NCBI GenBank assembly: GCA_022605405.1 | Contig: JABYQQ010000005.1 | Coordinates: 992,001 to 1,056,000 of the forward strand | Reading direction: 5' to 3' | DNA: 64,000 bases | DNA from: Earliella scabrosa | Taxonomy: Eukaryota; Basidiomycota; Agaricomycetes; Polyporales; Polyporaceae | Shown: positions 11,978 through 22,993 of the stretch, one piece after another | Layout: each line of letters opens with the position of its first letter | Position numbering within the stretch: position 1 is the first letter of the stretch | Translations under genes and position numbers: made by a program | Notes under the pieces: generated by a model | What the model saw: the letters and a program-made list of their open reading frames with translations, nothing else | Told to the model about the DNA's origin: nothing | Databases searched by the model: none

Positions 11978-13276
11978 CTAGAACAGCGACCGCAAGCTGC
12001 CTCTCCCGTCCCGCAGGAGCGCAGCAGCCGGCGCAAGCACGAAATGCCACACGCTCAACGCACCCGCGCCCACAATCACCATCACCAACGGCAGCGCCAG
12101 CACCGCGACCGCGAACCCGCGCACGACCTCCCCCCGCACCGTCTCCGCCATCTGCGCCCTGCACGCGCGCATCTCCTCCTGCACGCACGCGCGGAGCGCC
12201 TCCTTGTGCACGCGGAGCTCCTCCCGCAGCGTGCTCCGCACGATCCCGCGGTGCGCCTCGAGCGCGTCCCGGACCTCCGCGAGCTGCACCGCGAGCTCGT
12301 CGGACACGAGCCCGACGAGCGAGTCTTGCTGTACGTCGAGCTCCGTCCGGAGGAATTCCTGTTGCGCCGCGAGCGAGTCGTGCACTGCGCGGACGAGCGC
12401 GTCTTGCTTTGCCTGCGCGCGCGCGAGGATTTGCAGGAGTGCGTTTCGGGACGCCTCGAGCCCGCGTTCGGGTTGGCGTGGAAGGGGAGGGGGAATGGGG
12501 ACTGGTTCTGGAGCGGGAGGAGCGAGTGCCGGCCTCGAGCCAGAAGCTCGAGAGCTCGACGCGACGGCGCCCACAGCCGCACGAACACCGTCATCTGAGT
12601 CCGTAAGGCCCTCCTCCAGGACCACCTCGCCCGGCGGAGACGACGCGGGCCCGCCGTCCGCGCCAGTTCCCGCCTCGGTCGAAGCTGAAGGTGCAGTTGA
12701 GCCGCCCCCGATGACCTCCTCCCATCCGTCACCATCGTCGCCCGGGACGCGATACTGCGCGCCCTCGTGCGCCCTGAGCAGCGCCACGAACGCAGGCACG
12801 TCCTCGAGCCCCGCGTCCTTGAACAGCGTGCACGTCCCGTCCGGCAGCGTGCACGCGCGGTACCCGATCACGTTTCCCCGCCACGCCAACGACGTCGACA
12901 GGGGGCGCACGCCGACGAGCGCGCTCACCGCGCGGTTCACTTCCAGCACGCCCACTCCGTTTCCGTTCGAGTCCAAGCCCGAGCGGGCGACGCGGTTGAA
13001 GGCGAGGTACAGCCCGGGGTCTGCGCTCGGTGTCGACGCGAGCGTGGACGGGTCGAGGTACGGCTGCCATGCCATCTCGTGCGAGTGGCGGAAAGAGTAG
13101 TTTGTGCGTTTGTTCGCCGACCCTCCCGGGGACTGGCCGGAGTCCGAGCCCGAGCCCGAGTCTGACTCGTCCATGATGATGCACCGCTGGGTGAGCTGGA
13201 CGATGCGCGGTTTGGTGCCGTTCGCAGGGAAGAGGACGACGTTGACGAGGGGGAATTGGCTCGAGGGAGCGGGCAT
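11978..13276 (-). CDS. Uncharacterised membrane-anchored protein, tandem paralogue A
   Basis: No known family was recognised. The start at 13276 (MPAPSSQFPLV) is preceded by a possible splice acceptor, so an upstream exon cannot be excluded. The N-terminal third is a globular region shared with the next gene: LYLAFN, then LAWRGNVIGYRA, then DVPAFVALLRAHEG. A Pro/Ser/Glu-rich linker follows, then a long stretch rich in Ala, Glu, Gln, Leu and Arg with heptad-like spacing (probable coiled coil), and one hydrophobic segment (VAVLALPLVMVIVGAG) near the C-terminus, so it is probably tail-anchored. GC content is very high, which produces long spurious antisense frames. Its job is unknown. Confidence 0.75.
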   Translation of the reverse strand: MPAPSSQFPLVNVVLFPANGTKPRIVQLTQRCIIMDESDSGSGSDSGQSPGGSANKRTNYSFRHSHEMAWQPYLDPSTLASTPSADPGLYLAFNRVARSGLDSNGNGVGVLEVNRAVSALVGVRPLSTSLAWRGNVIGYRACTLPDGTCTLFKDAGLEDVPAFVALLRAHEGAQYRVPGDDGDGWEEVIGGGSTAPSASTEAGTGADGGPASSPPGEVVLEEGLTDSDDGVRAAVGAVASSSRASGSRPALAPPAPEPVPIPPPLPRQPERGLEASRNALLQILARAQAKQDALVRAVHDSLAAQQEFLRTELDVQQDSLVGLVSDELAVQLAEVRDALEAHRGIVRSTLREELRVHKEALRACVQEEMRACRAQMAETVRGEVVRGFAVAVLALPLVMVIVGAGALSVWHFVLAPAAALLRDGRGSLRSLF

Positions 13277-13600
13277 GGCTGCGAGGTTTTGGTTAGCGGG
13301 AATACGGACGGATCGACGAGTGGGGGGATGTACCAGGCTAACATATATGCGGGACGCGACGACCCGGGCGGTGCGTGCTGTTTGTGGCCGCTGAAGTTCG
13401 TGGCCACAACGCGACGCAATGACAAAGGGCATTCGCACCTTTGACAACTCCATCGACACCCGAGTGGCGAAGGTAAAGCGCAATGTCTTCATATGTGACT
13501 GGAGAGAGGGACTTCTTGTGGTCGCGTCGCCGGGGCGACCGACCACCCACATTGCTCTACAATACAGCTCTAAGTATCTAGCATGATCCATGGACAATAT

Positions 13601-14769
13601 CTAAGCGAGAGCGAGAATCCAGCACCAGACAAAGACGTAAACGATCCAAGTCAACAGAGTGAGCAAGACGCGTACTGTCCAAGTGAAAATAGCCCATGGC
13701 AGCAGGATGGTCGCCTTCGCCACGCTGAAAACGAACTGCAGGATCCCAAGCTCCCATAGACCATAGGCCACCACGATGCAGAAGATGCTGCCGAATACGG
13801 CGCTCCAGACACCAAGGGCGACCTCCTTCCGGAATAGCTCGTGAAGGTGGATGGTCTGCCTGGCGAACTCCTCCCGGACGATGGCCCGAATCGCTTCCTG
13901 CTGCCGCATAGCTTCATCCTCACTCGCTTCTGTCGCGCACCGGCCACGGGGTGCGAAGGGAGGGGGCGACGGACTGGCAGGAAAGGGTGACCCAGAGTTG
14001 TCGACCTCAGCGTAGCCGGAATCGACGACCATTTGGGCGAGCAGGTAGCTCCAGAGTTCGCGATCGTCCCCGATGTTCCTCGACGGAGAAAGGGACGCGC
14101 CGTGGTATCTCAGAAATCTCGTGAATGCAGGAAGGTCGTCCATGGTCACGTCTTCGTATTGCGTCAACTCGCTCGCAGGTTCACGAGCGCGATACCCGAC
14201 GAGGTTGCCTCGCCACTCCACGTGGGACTGCTCTTTGGTCAGATGCGCTGCGCAGCCGTTTCGTAGGGAACCGTCAACGGCGAAACAATCGTTGAAGGCG
14301 AGGTAGAGACGGGTAGGATGTGGCCTACGAGGAGTTGGGCCTTCCAAGAGCCCGATGGGGAGGGAAGTGAAGCCAGGCGCGCCACCCAGATAGGGTCTCC
14401 AGTCCATGTCGTGGAGCTCCATGGGGTTTGAGTCCTTGTGAACACGATACTCGGCATCGACGAGACGCGGAGATAAATGGTCTGTGAAGAAGACGAGGAT
14501 GTTGACGCGACGCGTGTTCACATCGGGGCTTTGCTTTTCGGACGGCTTTCCGCACTCGGAATGATGGCGCTGTGCGTCCTGAAGATGTAAATTGATGAGT
14601 GTATGCGCGATGGAGGATGCAGGAGGCTCACGAGTACTAGGTGTGCACGGCCACAGTAGCGCACGACCTTGCATCCTTTGCAGGCGAATTTTGGGGTTGC
14701 GTTGGCTGTGCAAGAGGGATGCGCGCAGAGAGGGGTCGAGCGAGTTGTCCTTGTGTTCGGGCTGCTCAT
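13601..14769 (-). CDS. Uncharacterised membrane protein with MYND-type zinc finger, tandem paralogue B
   Basis: Paralogue of the preceding gene, sharing VNILVF, LYLAFN, WRGNLVGYRA and DLPAFTRFLRYHGA. Unlike it, a first exon (MSSPNTRTTRSTPLCAHPSC) encodes an MYND-like finger. Joining the exons at the GTGAGC donor and the CTTCAG acceptor gives C-x4-C, CKGC, YC-x3-H-x7-H-x3-C, the MYND spacing with His instead of Cys at the sixth ligand. The C-terminus has two or more hydrophobic segments (AVFGSIFCIVVAYGLW and a longer one near the end), so it is an integral membrane protein. A TATATA at 14841-14846 stands about 70 bp upstream. MYND fingers generally bind proline-rich partners; the partner here is unknown. 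Confidence 0.75.
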
Positions 14770-15871
14770 GTCTAGCGATGTGGACGTGGGCAGTGGATGG
14801 CGGATAGAGACGGCGGGCGTAGGGCGAGGACGGGGGATCCTATATATTGCACCATGGAGAGTTACCGACTGCTGGCTGTCTTCTGTGGCGGACGGCCGTC
14901 GAGTGATTGCAGAAGCACGGCCCTCTTCGCTGTCATCCCCGTCTCTCTTTGCCCTATCGAGGACCAAGTTTGGGCAGAGGTGACGTGAGCGCCTCTTCCG
15001 TCTGGACGAGCAGCCTCGGGTCTCGGCCTGTCGCTCCCCGAGTCTTCTGTCCGCATACCAGACGCAGACCATGACGTCGATGACTTGCACCAGCTTGCAC
15101 CTGCGGCAGGCTCCACGTAAGCTCGATATCGTCGCATGCAGCACAAGCTTTCGCTCGTGCAGAAACCTTCTTGTCGAGGACCAGACGCTGTGGCGAGTCG
15201 AACGGTCGGGCCTCAGTGTCTGAGGTTGTATGCGCAGCGAGGATCCTGGTCCATCCATCATGTTCTCTGCGTTCATCAATATGCCGGTGTTCCGGGGCTC
15301 TCATGGGCAACAAAGCCACACGCATCCGATGCGCGTGAGCACCGTCGAGGTCGACGGCTCAAGAATTTGACGAAGCCTCATCGGGGAATCAGTCAGAGCG
15401 GGACGACAAGGCGAGCCAAGCGAGGCAAACGAGGGTCGTGCGGTGGCGGTGCACACGCAGACAAAATGATGTGAGGTCATAATCAAATTGGAGAGACGCC
15501 CGAAACCTCCTCCTCATGACATGATCGCAACCAGAACTTCTCCTTGATGTCCTCTGGTTCCATATGCATCCGTCGATGGCCCTCTCACATGACGCTCCTT
15601 CTCGCAGTATTATCTCCTTCGTCCATGTGGCCCACAACGCGAGGCAGGCCTTGGTTCCATCACGAGGGTCTTCGACCGCATACTAGCAGACTGGGGTCAA
15701 TCATCATGACGACACTCCCGAGCTCACGATCCGTTACAAGCTCATCTCGGCGTCTCCGTCGGTAGCGAACTTGGCCTCGAAGCATCCAGCACAACTCTGC
15801 ACTGCATCAGACTCCCGCATCTCTGTCCAGGTGGTGTAGACAGCCCGGCTCTGACCAGGCTCGGACTCTGG
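14770..15871. other. Intergenic stretch without recognised gene
   Basis: About 1.1 kb between two start codons that face away from each other. It holds the promoter of the MYND-type gene on the left and of the glucanase gene on the right. Overlapping short frames show no family motifs. Confidence 0.5.
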
Positions 15872-15879
15872 TATATAAA
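15872..15879 (+). promoter_or_regulatory. TATA box of the GH71 glucanase gene
   Basis: TATATAAA lies 45 bp before the start codon. The 5' leader would therefore be very short. Confidence 0.6.
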
Positions 15880-15916
15880 CACGACGTTGTTCTCCCGAGC
15901 AAAATGTGATCGCAAC

Positions 15917-17376
15917 ATGCGTTTCTTCGGGAAGCCCGCTCTTGCCCTCGTCGGCGCACTTGCCTGCTTTGTCGGCCGCGTCAATGCGGACCTCAAGGGC
16001 GTATTCGCCCACTACATGGTACGCCAGCATCACACACATCTCTCGCACGTGCACTCAATCTCTCAACTTCCCATAGGTCGGGAGCATGGGCAGCTCGTCC
16101 CAAGCCGTCAAAGACGTCACAGACGCTAAGCTGATGGGTCTTGACGCGTTCGCTCTCAACGTACAGCAGCCCAATGCGGAGTGGGCTCTGAACGCCCTTC
16201 GCCTGCTCTTCGATGCAGCGAACGCCAACGGCTTCAAGCTCTTCTTCTCCTTCGACATGGCCACCATCGGCCACCCGAACGACTTCCTCCCCCTCTTCCG
16301 TCAGTACCAGAGCCACCCCGCCTACTACCGCCACAACAACCGTCCGTTCGTCAGCACGTTCAACGGCGGTCGTCACACCTTCGGTGCCAGCAGCCCCAAC
16401 GCGGGTTGGCAGTCCGCGTTCAGGGACCCTCTCGCGGCCTCCGGCATCAACCCGTTCTTCGTCCCCGACTTTGACGACTACGGAGGAGCGACCTACGATG
16501 CCAACTTCTTCAGAAACTACCCCGTCGTGGATGGTGTCTTCAGCTGGGAGTCGGCATGGCCCCAGGTGAACGAGGGAATCACCAACGTCAGCTCGTCCAA
16601 GGACCAGGCCGGTCTCCAGGCTGCCCGCGCCGCAGGCAAAGTCTACATGATGCGTACGTCCCCGACCTGGCGATATATCCCATCGACACAATGCTGACCG
16701 GCGACATGCAGCCCTCTCCTCCGTCCAGTTCAAGCACATCGACGGCGGCCAGAACTGGTACCGCCGCGGCGAGCTCAACCTCCCGCTGCGCATCGCCCAG
16801 ACCCTCGCCCTCCAGCCCGACTTTGTCGAGATCATCACCTGGAACGACGCCGGCGAGTCGCACTACATCGGCAACAACTGGCCCGAGGCCATCGCCGGCG
16901 CGCCCGCCATCCGCGCGTACGCCGACGGCTACGTCCACACCGCCTGGCAGCACGTCCTCGCGCCCTTCATCTCCGCCTACAAGCGCGGCGCGACGAGCCT
17001 CAGCCAGGTCAACTCGTTCGGCGCGTTCGCCGGCGCGTTCTGGTACCGGCCCCTGCTCAAGAACGGCTCGTGCAACGACGGGCTCGGCAAGCCGAGCGGC
17101 TGGCAGAACGCCGAGGATCTGATCAACATCGCGATCCTCCTCCCCGCGAACACGAACGGCGTCACGATCCGCGTCATCAGCGGCGGCAGCGTCGTCGCGA
17201 ACCTCCCGACGCAGGCCGGCTTGAACTACGCGTCGGTCGCGATCAGGCAGGGCCCGCAGCGCGTTGAGCTTGTGAACGCGAACGGGCAGATTATGGGTGC
17301 GGGGAGCAGCATCCAGGATGTGGTGAACAACATGAACATCTGCAACTTCAACTACCAGGTTGTGCACGTTGCGTAG
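15917..17376 (+). CDS. Secreted GH71 alpha-1,3-glucanase (mutanase)
   Basis: Glycoside hydrolase family 71 enzymes cut alpha-1,3-glucan of fungal cell walls. A signal peptide (MRFFGKPALALVGALAC...VNA) is followed directly by the family start DLKGVFAHYMVGSMGS. Further GH71 segments are DAFALNVQQP, FKLFFSFDMA, FFVPDFDDYG, GVFSWESAWP and EIITWNDAGESHY. Two introns were placed: 16019-16077 after HYM and one near 16651-16711 inside YMMPLSS. The C-terminal domain after about residue 300 is the usual GH71 tail (LINIAILLPANTNGV), and there is no extra carbohydrate-binding module. It probably remodels the fungus's own wall or attacks other fungi. The reading is complete and unbroken. Confidence 0.93.
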
Positions 17377-17652
17377 GGGGTTGTCGTACGACGCTAGTAC
17401 TGATGTTGTATGTGTCATACTGTACGCTGTTGTACGTCGAACATGGAGAAGTATTTATATCAAACTGCAACTCCCATCGGCCAAACAGCAAAAGTGGACC
17501 TAGTGTAAAGGAGTTGTGAGTGCATCATGGACTTTGACTCGGGATGGAAGCGCCCAATGGCGGGCCGGCGAGGAGACGCGCGCTGACAGTGAGTGGAAGG
17601 ACGCCGTGTCGCGAGTCGGGCGTTGGCTCCAGCTGTACATTTGACTTGCACC

Positions 17653-19050
17653 ATGTCGAGCTCTACGTACGTCTCGGTCTCCTCCTCTGGACCCTTGCTC
17701 GCGGAACGATGAAGGCTCATCTTGCTACTCAGAGTCTCGCTGTATCTCGACCCCCAAATACGGGATTGGGTCCTTTTCCCAATCACCGTGGTCATGGTGC
17801 GTCCTACACACTGTCCATTCCTCCGCATCCTCCCTGAGCGGCAGTGGGTTGCGGTAGATCCTTGTGGGCATTCTACGGCACTATGTTGTTCTTCTCCTCC
17901 AGTCGCCTCCCAAGAAACTCCCAAGAAACGCCATCCGGGAACAGTACGTCCTCCTACCGTACCATCCCACACGCTCTCCTCACGCATGCGCGGGTTATTA
18001 ACGCAGACGCGCCCTCGTCCGCTCGCAAATCCTCCGTGCCACGTCTGCGAACTCCCCACTGCCCCCGGCGCACTACAAGGCCCTCTCGCAGTACCTCTCG
18101 CAGGCGTTTGCCGATGGAACCTATCTCAAGGACGGCCCTCCCAAAGGCGACGCGCCAGCGAGCGCGCCCCCGAACCCGCTCACGGACCCGGCCGCGATGG
18201 ACGGCATGATGGCGGGCATGAAGACGCAGATGGTGATGATGGTCCCACAGATGGTCATCATGGGCTGGATCAACTTCTTCTTCCAGGGCTTCGTCCTCAG
18301 TGAGTACCCGACTTCCCGTCCTCCTCTTGCCGTCCGCGCGTTCGCAACTCCGCCCCGCGGGTTCTGGTCCCCCCGCGCGTGCTTCTCCGCCACCCGTCTC
18401 GCGCCTTCGCGCTCGTTCTCTCGTTTCTTTCCCCTCGCTTCTTCTGTCTTCCGTCTTCCGTGCATCATTTGGTGTGCGCGCGACAGTTCTGCTCTTGCCT
18501 TGCGGTCCGTGTCATTGCTGTGAATGCTGACGATGACACGACACTCCCTCCCATGTGATCCCGCGCGGCTCTCACATACGACCCCGTCCTCCGCGGCGTC
18601 CAGTCAAGCTCCCATTTCCGCTCACGCTCGGCTTCAAGAGCATGCTCCAGCGCGGGGTCGAGACACCTGACATGGACGTCCGCTGGGTGTCCTCGCTCTC
18701 CTGGTACTTCCTCAACTTCTTCGGCCTCAACGGCCTCTACCGGCTCATCCTCGGTGGGGAAAACTGTGCGTCTGTTTTCTCCGCACCGCTTCGTAGCCAC
18801 AGCTGAGCTGGGCCATCCTCCTCTCTTACCAATGCTCTTAGCTGCGGACTCTTCGCGGGACATGGCCGGTCCTTTTGCGGCGGCGGCCGCAGCGACGCCT
18901 CAGGCAGGACAGGCACAGGATTACAACAAGCTGTTCAAGGCCGAGCGCGATAACCTTGAGTTCTCGGAGGGGCTGCATTCTTGGGTGGCCAAGGACGTCG
19001 ACGTGAGGATATTGAAGAAGTACGGTAGGCTACCTGCGAGCTCCAAGTAG
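17653..19050 (+). CDS. EMC3: ER membrane protein complex subunit 3
   Basis: EMC3 is the YidC/Oxa1-like core of the ER membrane complex, which inserts tail-anchored and multipass proteins. The first coding exon has only 14 nt (MSSS plus part of Thr) and joins across an intron to [21 protein letters not shown], the first membrane helix. The next exons give [16 protein letters not shown], then [13 protein letters not shown], a Met-rich loop ([18 protein letters not shown]) with [12 protein letters not shown], and [19 protein letters not shown], all hallmarks of EMC3. The C-terminus ([15 protein letters not shown]...LKKYGRLP) is the cytosolic tail. All exons are in frame. Confidence 0.92.
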
Positions 19051-19314
19051 TGCGGGTGTGCGCGGCCCCATATTATCCATAATGATATTACATTCACTGT
19101 CTACAACTTCAAGGCGGGGGAGATCACTACAGGTCATACATCTGCACGCTTCGTGAAAGGGTCCTCGTGTGTGGCGATAGGTAAAAGCGTCCCAAGGAAA
19201 CCTGTGCATGGAACGGGGACGCCACCATGCGTCATCCCAACCGATCATCAAGGTGCCATCCGGACTACTTACGGAAAACACGACATGGACAGACAACCGA
19301 CGCCTGTTTTCCTG

Positions 19315-20218
19315 CTATACAAGTCCATCGTATAGCGACAATGCCTGGTTGGAGTGTTGAGTCAACTACCGCGACAAGGAGAACGCGCATTACGCACCTG
19401 CACAATCGTTGGATCCTGTTTACTTCCTTCTACGAACTCCTCGTATGTGAGCTTGGCGTCCTTGTCTCTATCCATGTTACGGAAAATCTTGTCGACGCGC
19501 TGGGACGCAGAAGGTTTAATGAAGAAGAGGGCCGCGGGCTGACTCGTGGGTACTCACCTTCTCGGGCGTGTCTTCGTCAACGGGCAATTTCACCATCTGA
19601 CCGGTCATCTTGTATATCGACTGCACGATCTGCAGCATCTCCGCGTATGAGATGTAGCCGTCTCCATCGATGTCATACAGCTGGAACGCCCCTACAGAAC
19701 CCGGACGGTTCAGAACGACGGTGGCGGAGGGTCATATTTACGTTACGCACATTTGAGCTTCTCGTCTAACCTTCCGCGGCTGGTCACGCTGAGCGCGCAG
19801 ATGAACTCCTTGAAGTCGATCGTGCCGTTCTTGTTCTCGTCGAAGACGTTGAAGACGTAGTCGGCGAACTCGCCCGGGTCGCCAAAGGGGAAGAACTGCT
19901 TGTATATTCGGCCGAACTCGGCCTTGTCCAGCTGTCCGGAAGGGCAGTCCTTGAGGAAGCCCTTGTACCTGAGAACAATGAACCGCGCGGGGGCGAGGAG
20001 AGAGAAAGGAAAGAGTGTGAGACACGGCGAGGACGCATCGCGATCGCGGACGCGTAGGGGCGTACCACTGTTGCAGCTCTCGCTTATCGACTGGAGGGCA
20101 GCGTGTCTCGTGAGTGGTGGGGTGTGACGGCTGCCTGCGAGGGAACACACGCACAGTAGGTGTGTTTCTGGAGATCCGCAAGTTGTTCCGGCGAGAGCTT
20201 GCTCTGTGACTTGCCCAT
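19315..20218 (-). CDS. NCS1: Neuronal calcium sensor 1 / frequenin
   Basis: A small EF-hand calcium sensor that in yeast (Frq1) activates phosphatidylinositol 4-kinase Pik1 at the Golgi. It starts [13 protein letters not shown], with Gly2 in a myristoylation context. The EF-hand loops seen are [24 protein letters not shown] and [12 protein letters not shown]; the first EF-hand region ([12 protein letters not shown]) is degenerate, as is normal for the family. The final short exon (ALSLYDGLV) gives the typical C-terminus. Four or five short introns separate the exons, and the reconstructed protein has the family's normal size of about 190 residues. Confidence 0.93.
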
Positions 20219-20997
20219 GGTGCGGCGGTGTGGACGTGACGGGTGTGGCGGGAGACTGGCGGGGAACTGGAAGCAGAGGAGAGGGTGCGAGACGGGTACG
20301 GTCCCGGGCCACGGTTAGAGAGGGCTGCTAAAGTACGTCGCCTAGAGTTTGGGAGGCGGTGAACGCTCCGGCGCGCCAAGGCCATGCGCGTCATCGGGGT
20401 GAGATAAGTCTCTAAGCGGACATAGCGCACAAATCTCGCCCATCTGCTCCCGCGCCCGCCCTTGTCTGCGAGCACAAGGACGCCCAGAAGGGGCTCGGGC
20501 CTGTTGCGCACGGCGGCGCACCCAGGGCGCACCGCACCCAGGCCCGCACCTGCCCGCGAGGGCGGCCGGACGGGTGCACAGATGGTGCGATGCTGCGGGA
20601 GGGGAGAATAATTCGGGCGAGATAAGTGGTATGTAAGGGAAACGCAGGTGATGGTCGAGCTGGGAGGAGGAGCATGCTGCTGCCTCGAGGCAGGGAGGAC
20701 AGAGAAAGGAAGCACGCTGGATTCAAAGCTGCATAGAACCGCCATTTACGAGCCCAAGGATGTCTTGCAAGCCAGTCCGACCGTCTCTCCCGCCTCTTCC
20801 TGGGTTTATCACCGTGAACTTATATGACTCGCCTAAATGGACTTGATCAGCTACAGGAACCGCATGCATTTGCTTCTTCCTGCACCTTCGCAGTACAAAT
20901 ACCTCTGGGCCCCTTTTCGAGCCTTCTCTCCGCCGTCCTGTCCTTCTCCGCGCCCTCTCTCGTCCGTGGCCACTAGTCTCTTCGCTCAGTCCTCGCC
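20219..20997. other. Divergent intergenic region, NCS1 / Cys-rich orphan
   Basis: It contains the two divergent promoters with pyrimidine-rich tracts next to the right-hand start. No gene or repeat was recognised. Confidence 0.5.
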
Positions 20998-22554
20998 ATG
21001 TGCTATCCAGTCGGCTCCATCCAGCAGGCAATTAGCACTTGCCCGATGTGCAAGGTCTTCAAGCCGAGCGCAAGGTATACCTCCCCCCTCCCCCCATTCT
21101 ACCTCTGGCGCCCACATCTCGCCTATCCAGATGTCCACACATCAAGGAGGTCTGCCGAAACAGTCAGAACCACCCCCGCCACGATGTAGTCTACCTCAAG
21201 AACGCTGAGGGTCAGTCCCGCAACGCTCCTGCATCCGTTATCGCCGGTGGGGTCTAACCTCAGATCGGGCATACAGTGCAGACCTTCAATGGCTGCGGCT
21301 TCTGTAAGGTAACCCGTCGGCGCCCCTTTCCCTCTCGATCGCATGTGGGCTCAAGTGTTACCTTGACAGTGGGCGAAGACCAATCCGCCACTGACCCGCT
21401 CGGGGTACCAGAATCCGGGTTGGCCGGGCTGCTGCCGCCCGCCCACCTCCACCGAGTACAAGTACATTGGCGCTGCGGACTGGCCAGCCGTCAGTGTCGT
21501 GCACCATCTCCCCATTCCGCCTGAGATCAAGACTATACTCGATGGCATCTGTCCCCCCGCGTCTCCGAGAGGCACTCCCCCCTTGGGCAGTCCGACCGGT
21601 AGTGTGCGTGTTGCGGCGTTGCAGTCAGCTGCTCCGGGCATGACGAGACGATCTAGCCACAACGTCGCAAGCCCGACGAAGACGGAGACTGGGACCACCC
21701 GCAGCAGCGCTGTTGCAGTCCCATCGAAAGGCCGCTCGGGAGGAAGCCCCCAGCAGGTGACCGCTTCGCTCTCGAGCGTCTCTCGCGGTGGCGGAGGGGA
21801 CGGGACGTCTTCCTCCCTCCCGAACGCGTCCGCCATGGAGCAGTATCAGAGCAGTCGCCGCTCTGCGATGGATGTCTTTGCCGATAAGCGACCGGATCCA
21901 TCGAACACGTCCCAGAACTCCCCTGGGCGCAAGCACGCCGAACTGAGCGGTTCGGTCGCGCGGCGAAGTACTGAGCGACGTCCATCCATATCCTCCATCG
22001 CTCCTTCGTCAGTCAGCAAGGCTGCAGCGGATTCAACCCCGCCGCGCCGTCGAACGGCTACGACGACCGCCACGCCTTCAGGCACTCCGCCAACTTCCCG
22101 TCGCACGGAGGTGTCTGTGGAACGCGTTCCAGAAGCACCGCCCACGCGACGCGGAAGCACGATCGAGGAAGTGGTGGACAAGGTGGAGAAGATGAGTGTC
22201 GCCAGCAGCGCTTCCAGCAGCAGTAGCGGGAGCAGCTCGGAGACCACCGTCATATCTGACGGGGGCTTCACCGACTACCTCTCGGACGAATCTGAAGCGG
22301 AGCTGCAGCGACAGGCGGAGGCGAAGGCTGCCATCCTGGCGCAAAACCAGATGGAAGAGCTCGAATTCAAAGCTGCGCGCCAGCAACTCGCGCATGTTGA
22401 CCTACGCCCGCCCAAGTCGTGGCGTGGCGATGTCCAGAGCACACCAAGGTCGCAGGTCCAGCCGAACCGTAACTCGACCTCTTACGGGCCGTCGTTCGCG
22501 GCCGCGCCACCGGCGTATGCTGCGAGCACGGCGTCCACTCATTCGCGGGGATGA
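20998..22554 (+). CDS. Orphan protein with N-terminal Cys-rich domain and Ser/Thr-rich disordered tail
   Basis: Not assigned to a known family. Splicing of four exons gives a compact N-terminal domain of about 88 residues with nine Cys (positions about 2, 15, 18, 27, 34, 59, 62, 84, 85) including two CxxC pairs, CPMC and CGFC, and several His, suggesting zinc binding. A short conserved-looking segment follows (EYKYIGAADWPAVSVVHHLP). The rest is low complexity: Ser, Thr, Pro and Arg rich, with SSASSSSSGSSSE, then an acidic Glu/Ala helix (YLSDESEAELQRQAEAKAA). No signal peptide or membrane segment is seen, so it is probably nuclear or cytosolic and phosphorylated. The large uninterrupted last exon supports expression of this frame. 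Confidence 0.72.
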
Positions 22555-22993
22555 CACTTGGTCATCGAAGATGTATCGCTAGGAACAGGGTGAAATAGCG
22601 GGTTGGGGCGTCAGCCTTACGGTTTGGACAAGTTTGGAACACATATGTATGGCATGCTCAATCTACCATCTGTATTTGGCGTCATTGTAGCCTACAGGTT
22701 CATCATCTCGCGTTATGCTATGTATGGTTTACTTATCTGCATTGGTTTCTCTTGTGTTTCTCTATCATCTTGTGGAATGTACAATCTACTGCTCTACTCG
22801 TGCACATGTCTTTCCGCGTAAATATGTTGTCTTGAAAGCGAACACCTCCAGTAAAGTGCAGTACACTGGTAGCCGGCCTCGCGTCGACAACCTGCCTATT
22901 GCGCAAAGTGCGCACGTGACAACGATACTGGATGCAGCAGCATTGCGGCGCGCCGCAAGAGGCCTCTGTTCTCTCTTCCTACACCACCAACTG

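Noticed and set aside
12044..13184. Long plus- and minus-strand frames opposite the GC-rich paralogue A, rich in Arg, Pro and Ser
   Set aside because: They are shadows caused by very high GC at codon position three; the chosen minus frame aligns with the neighbouring paralogue and the others show no motifs.
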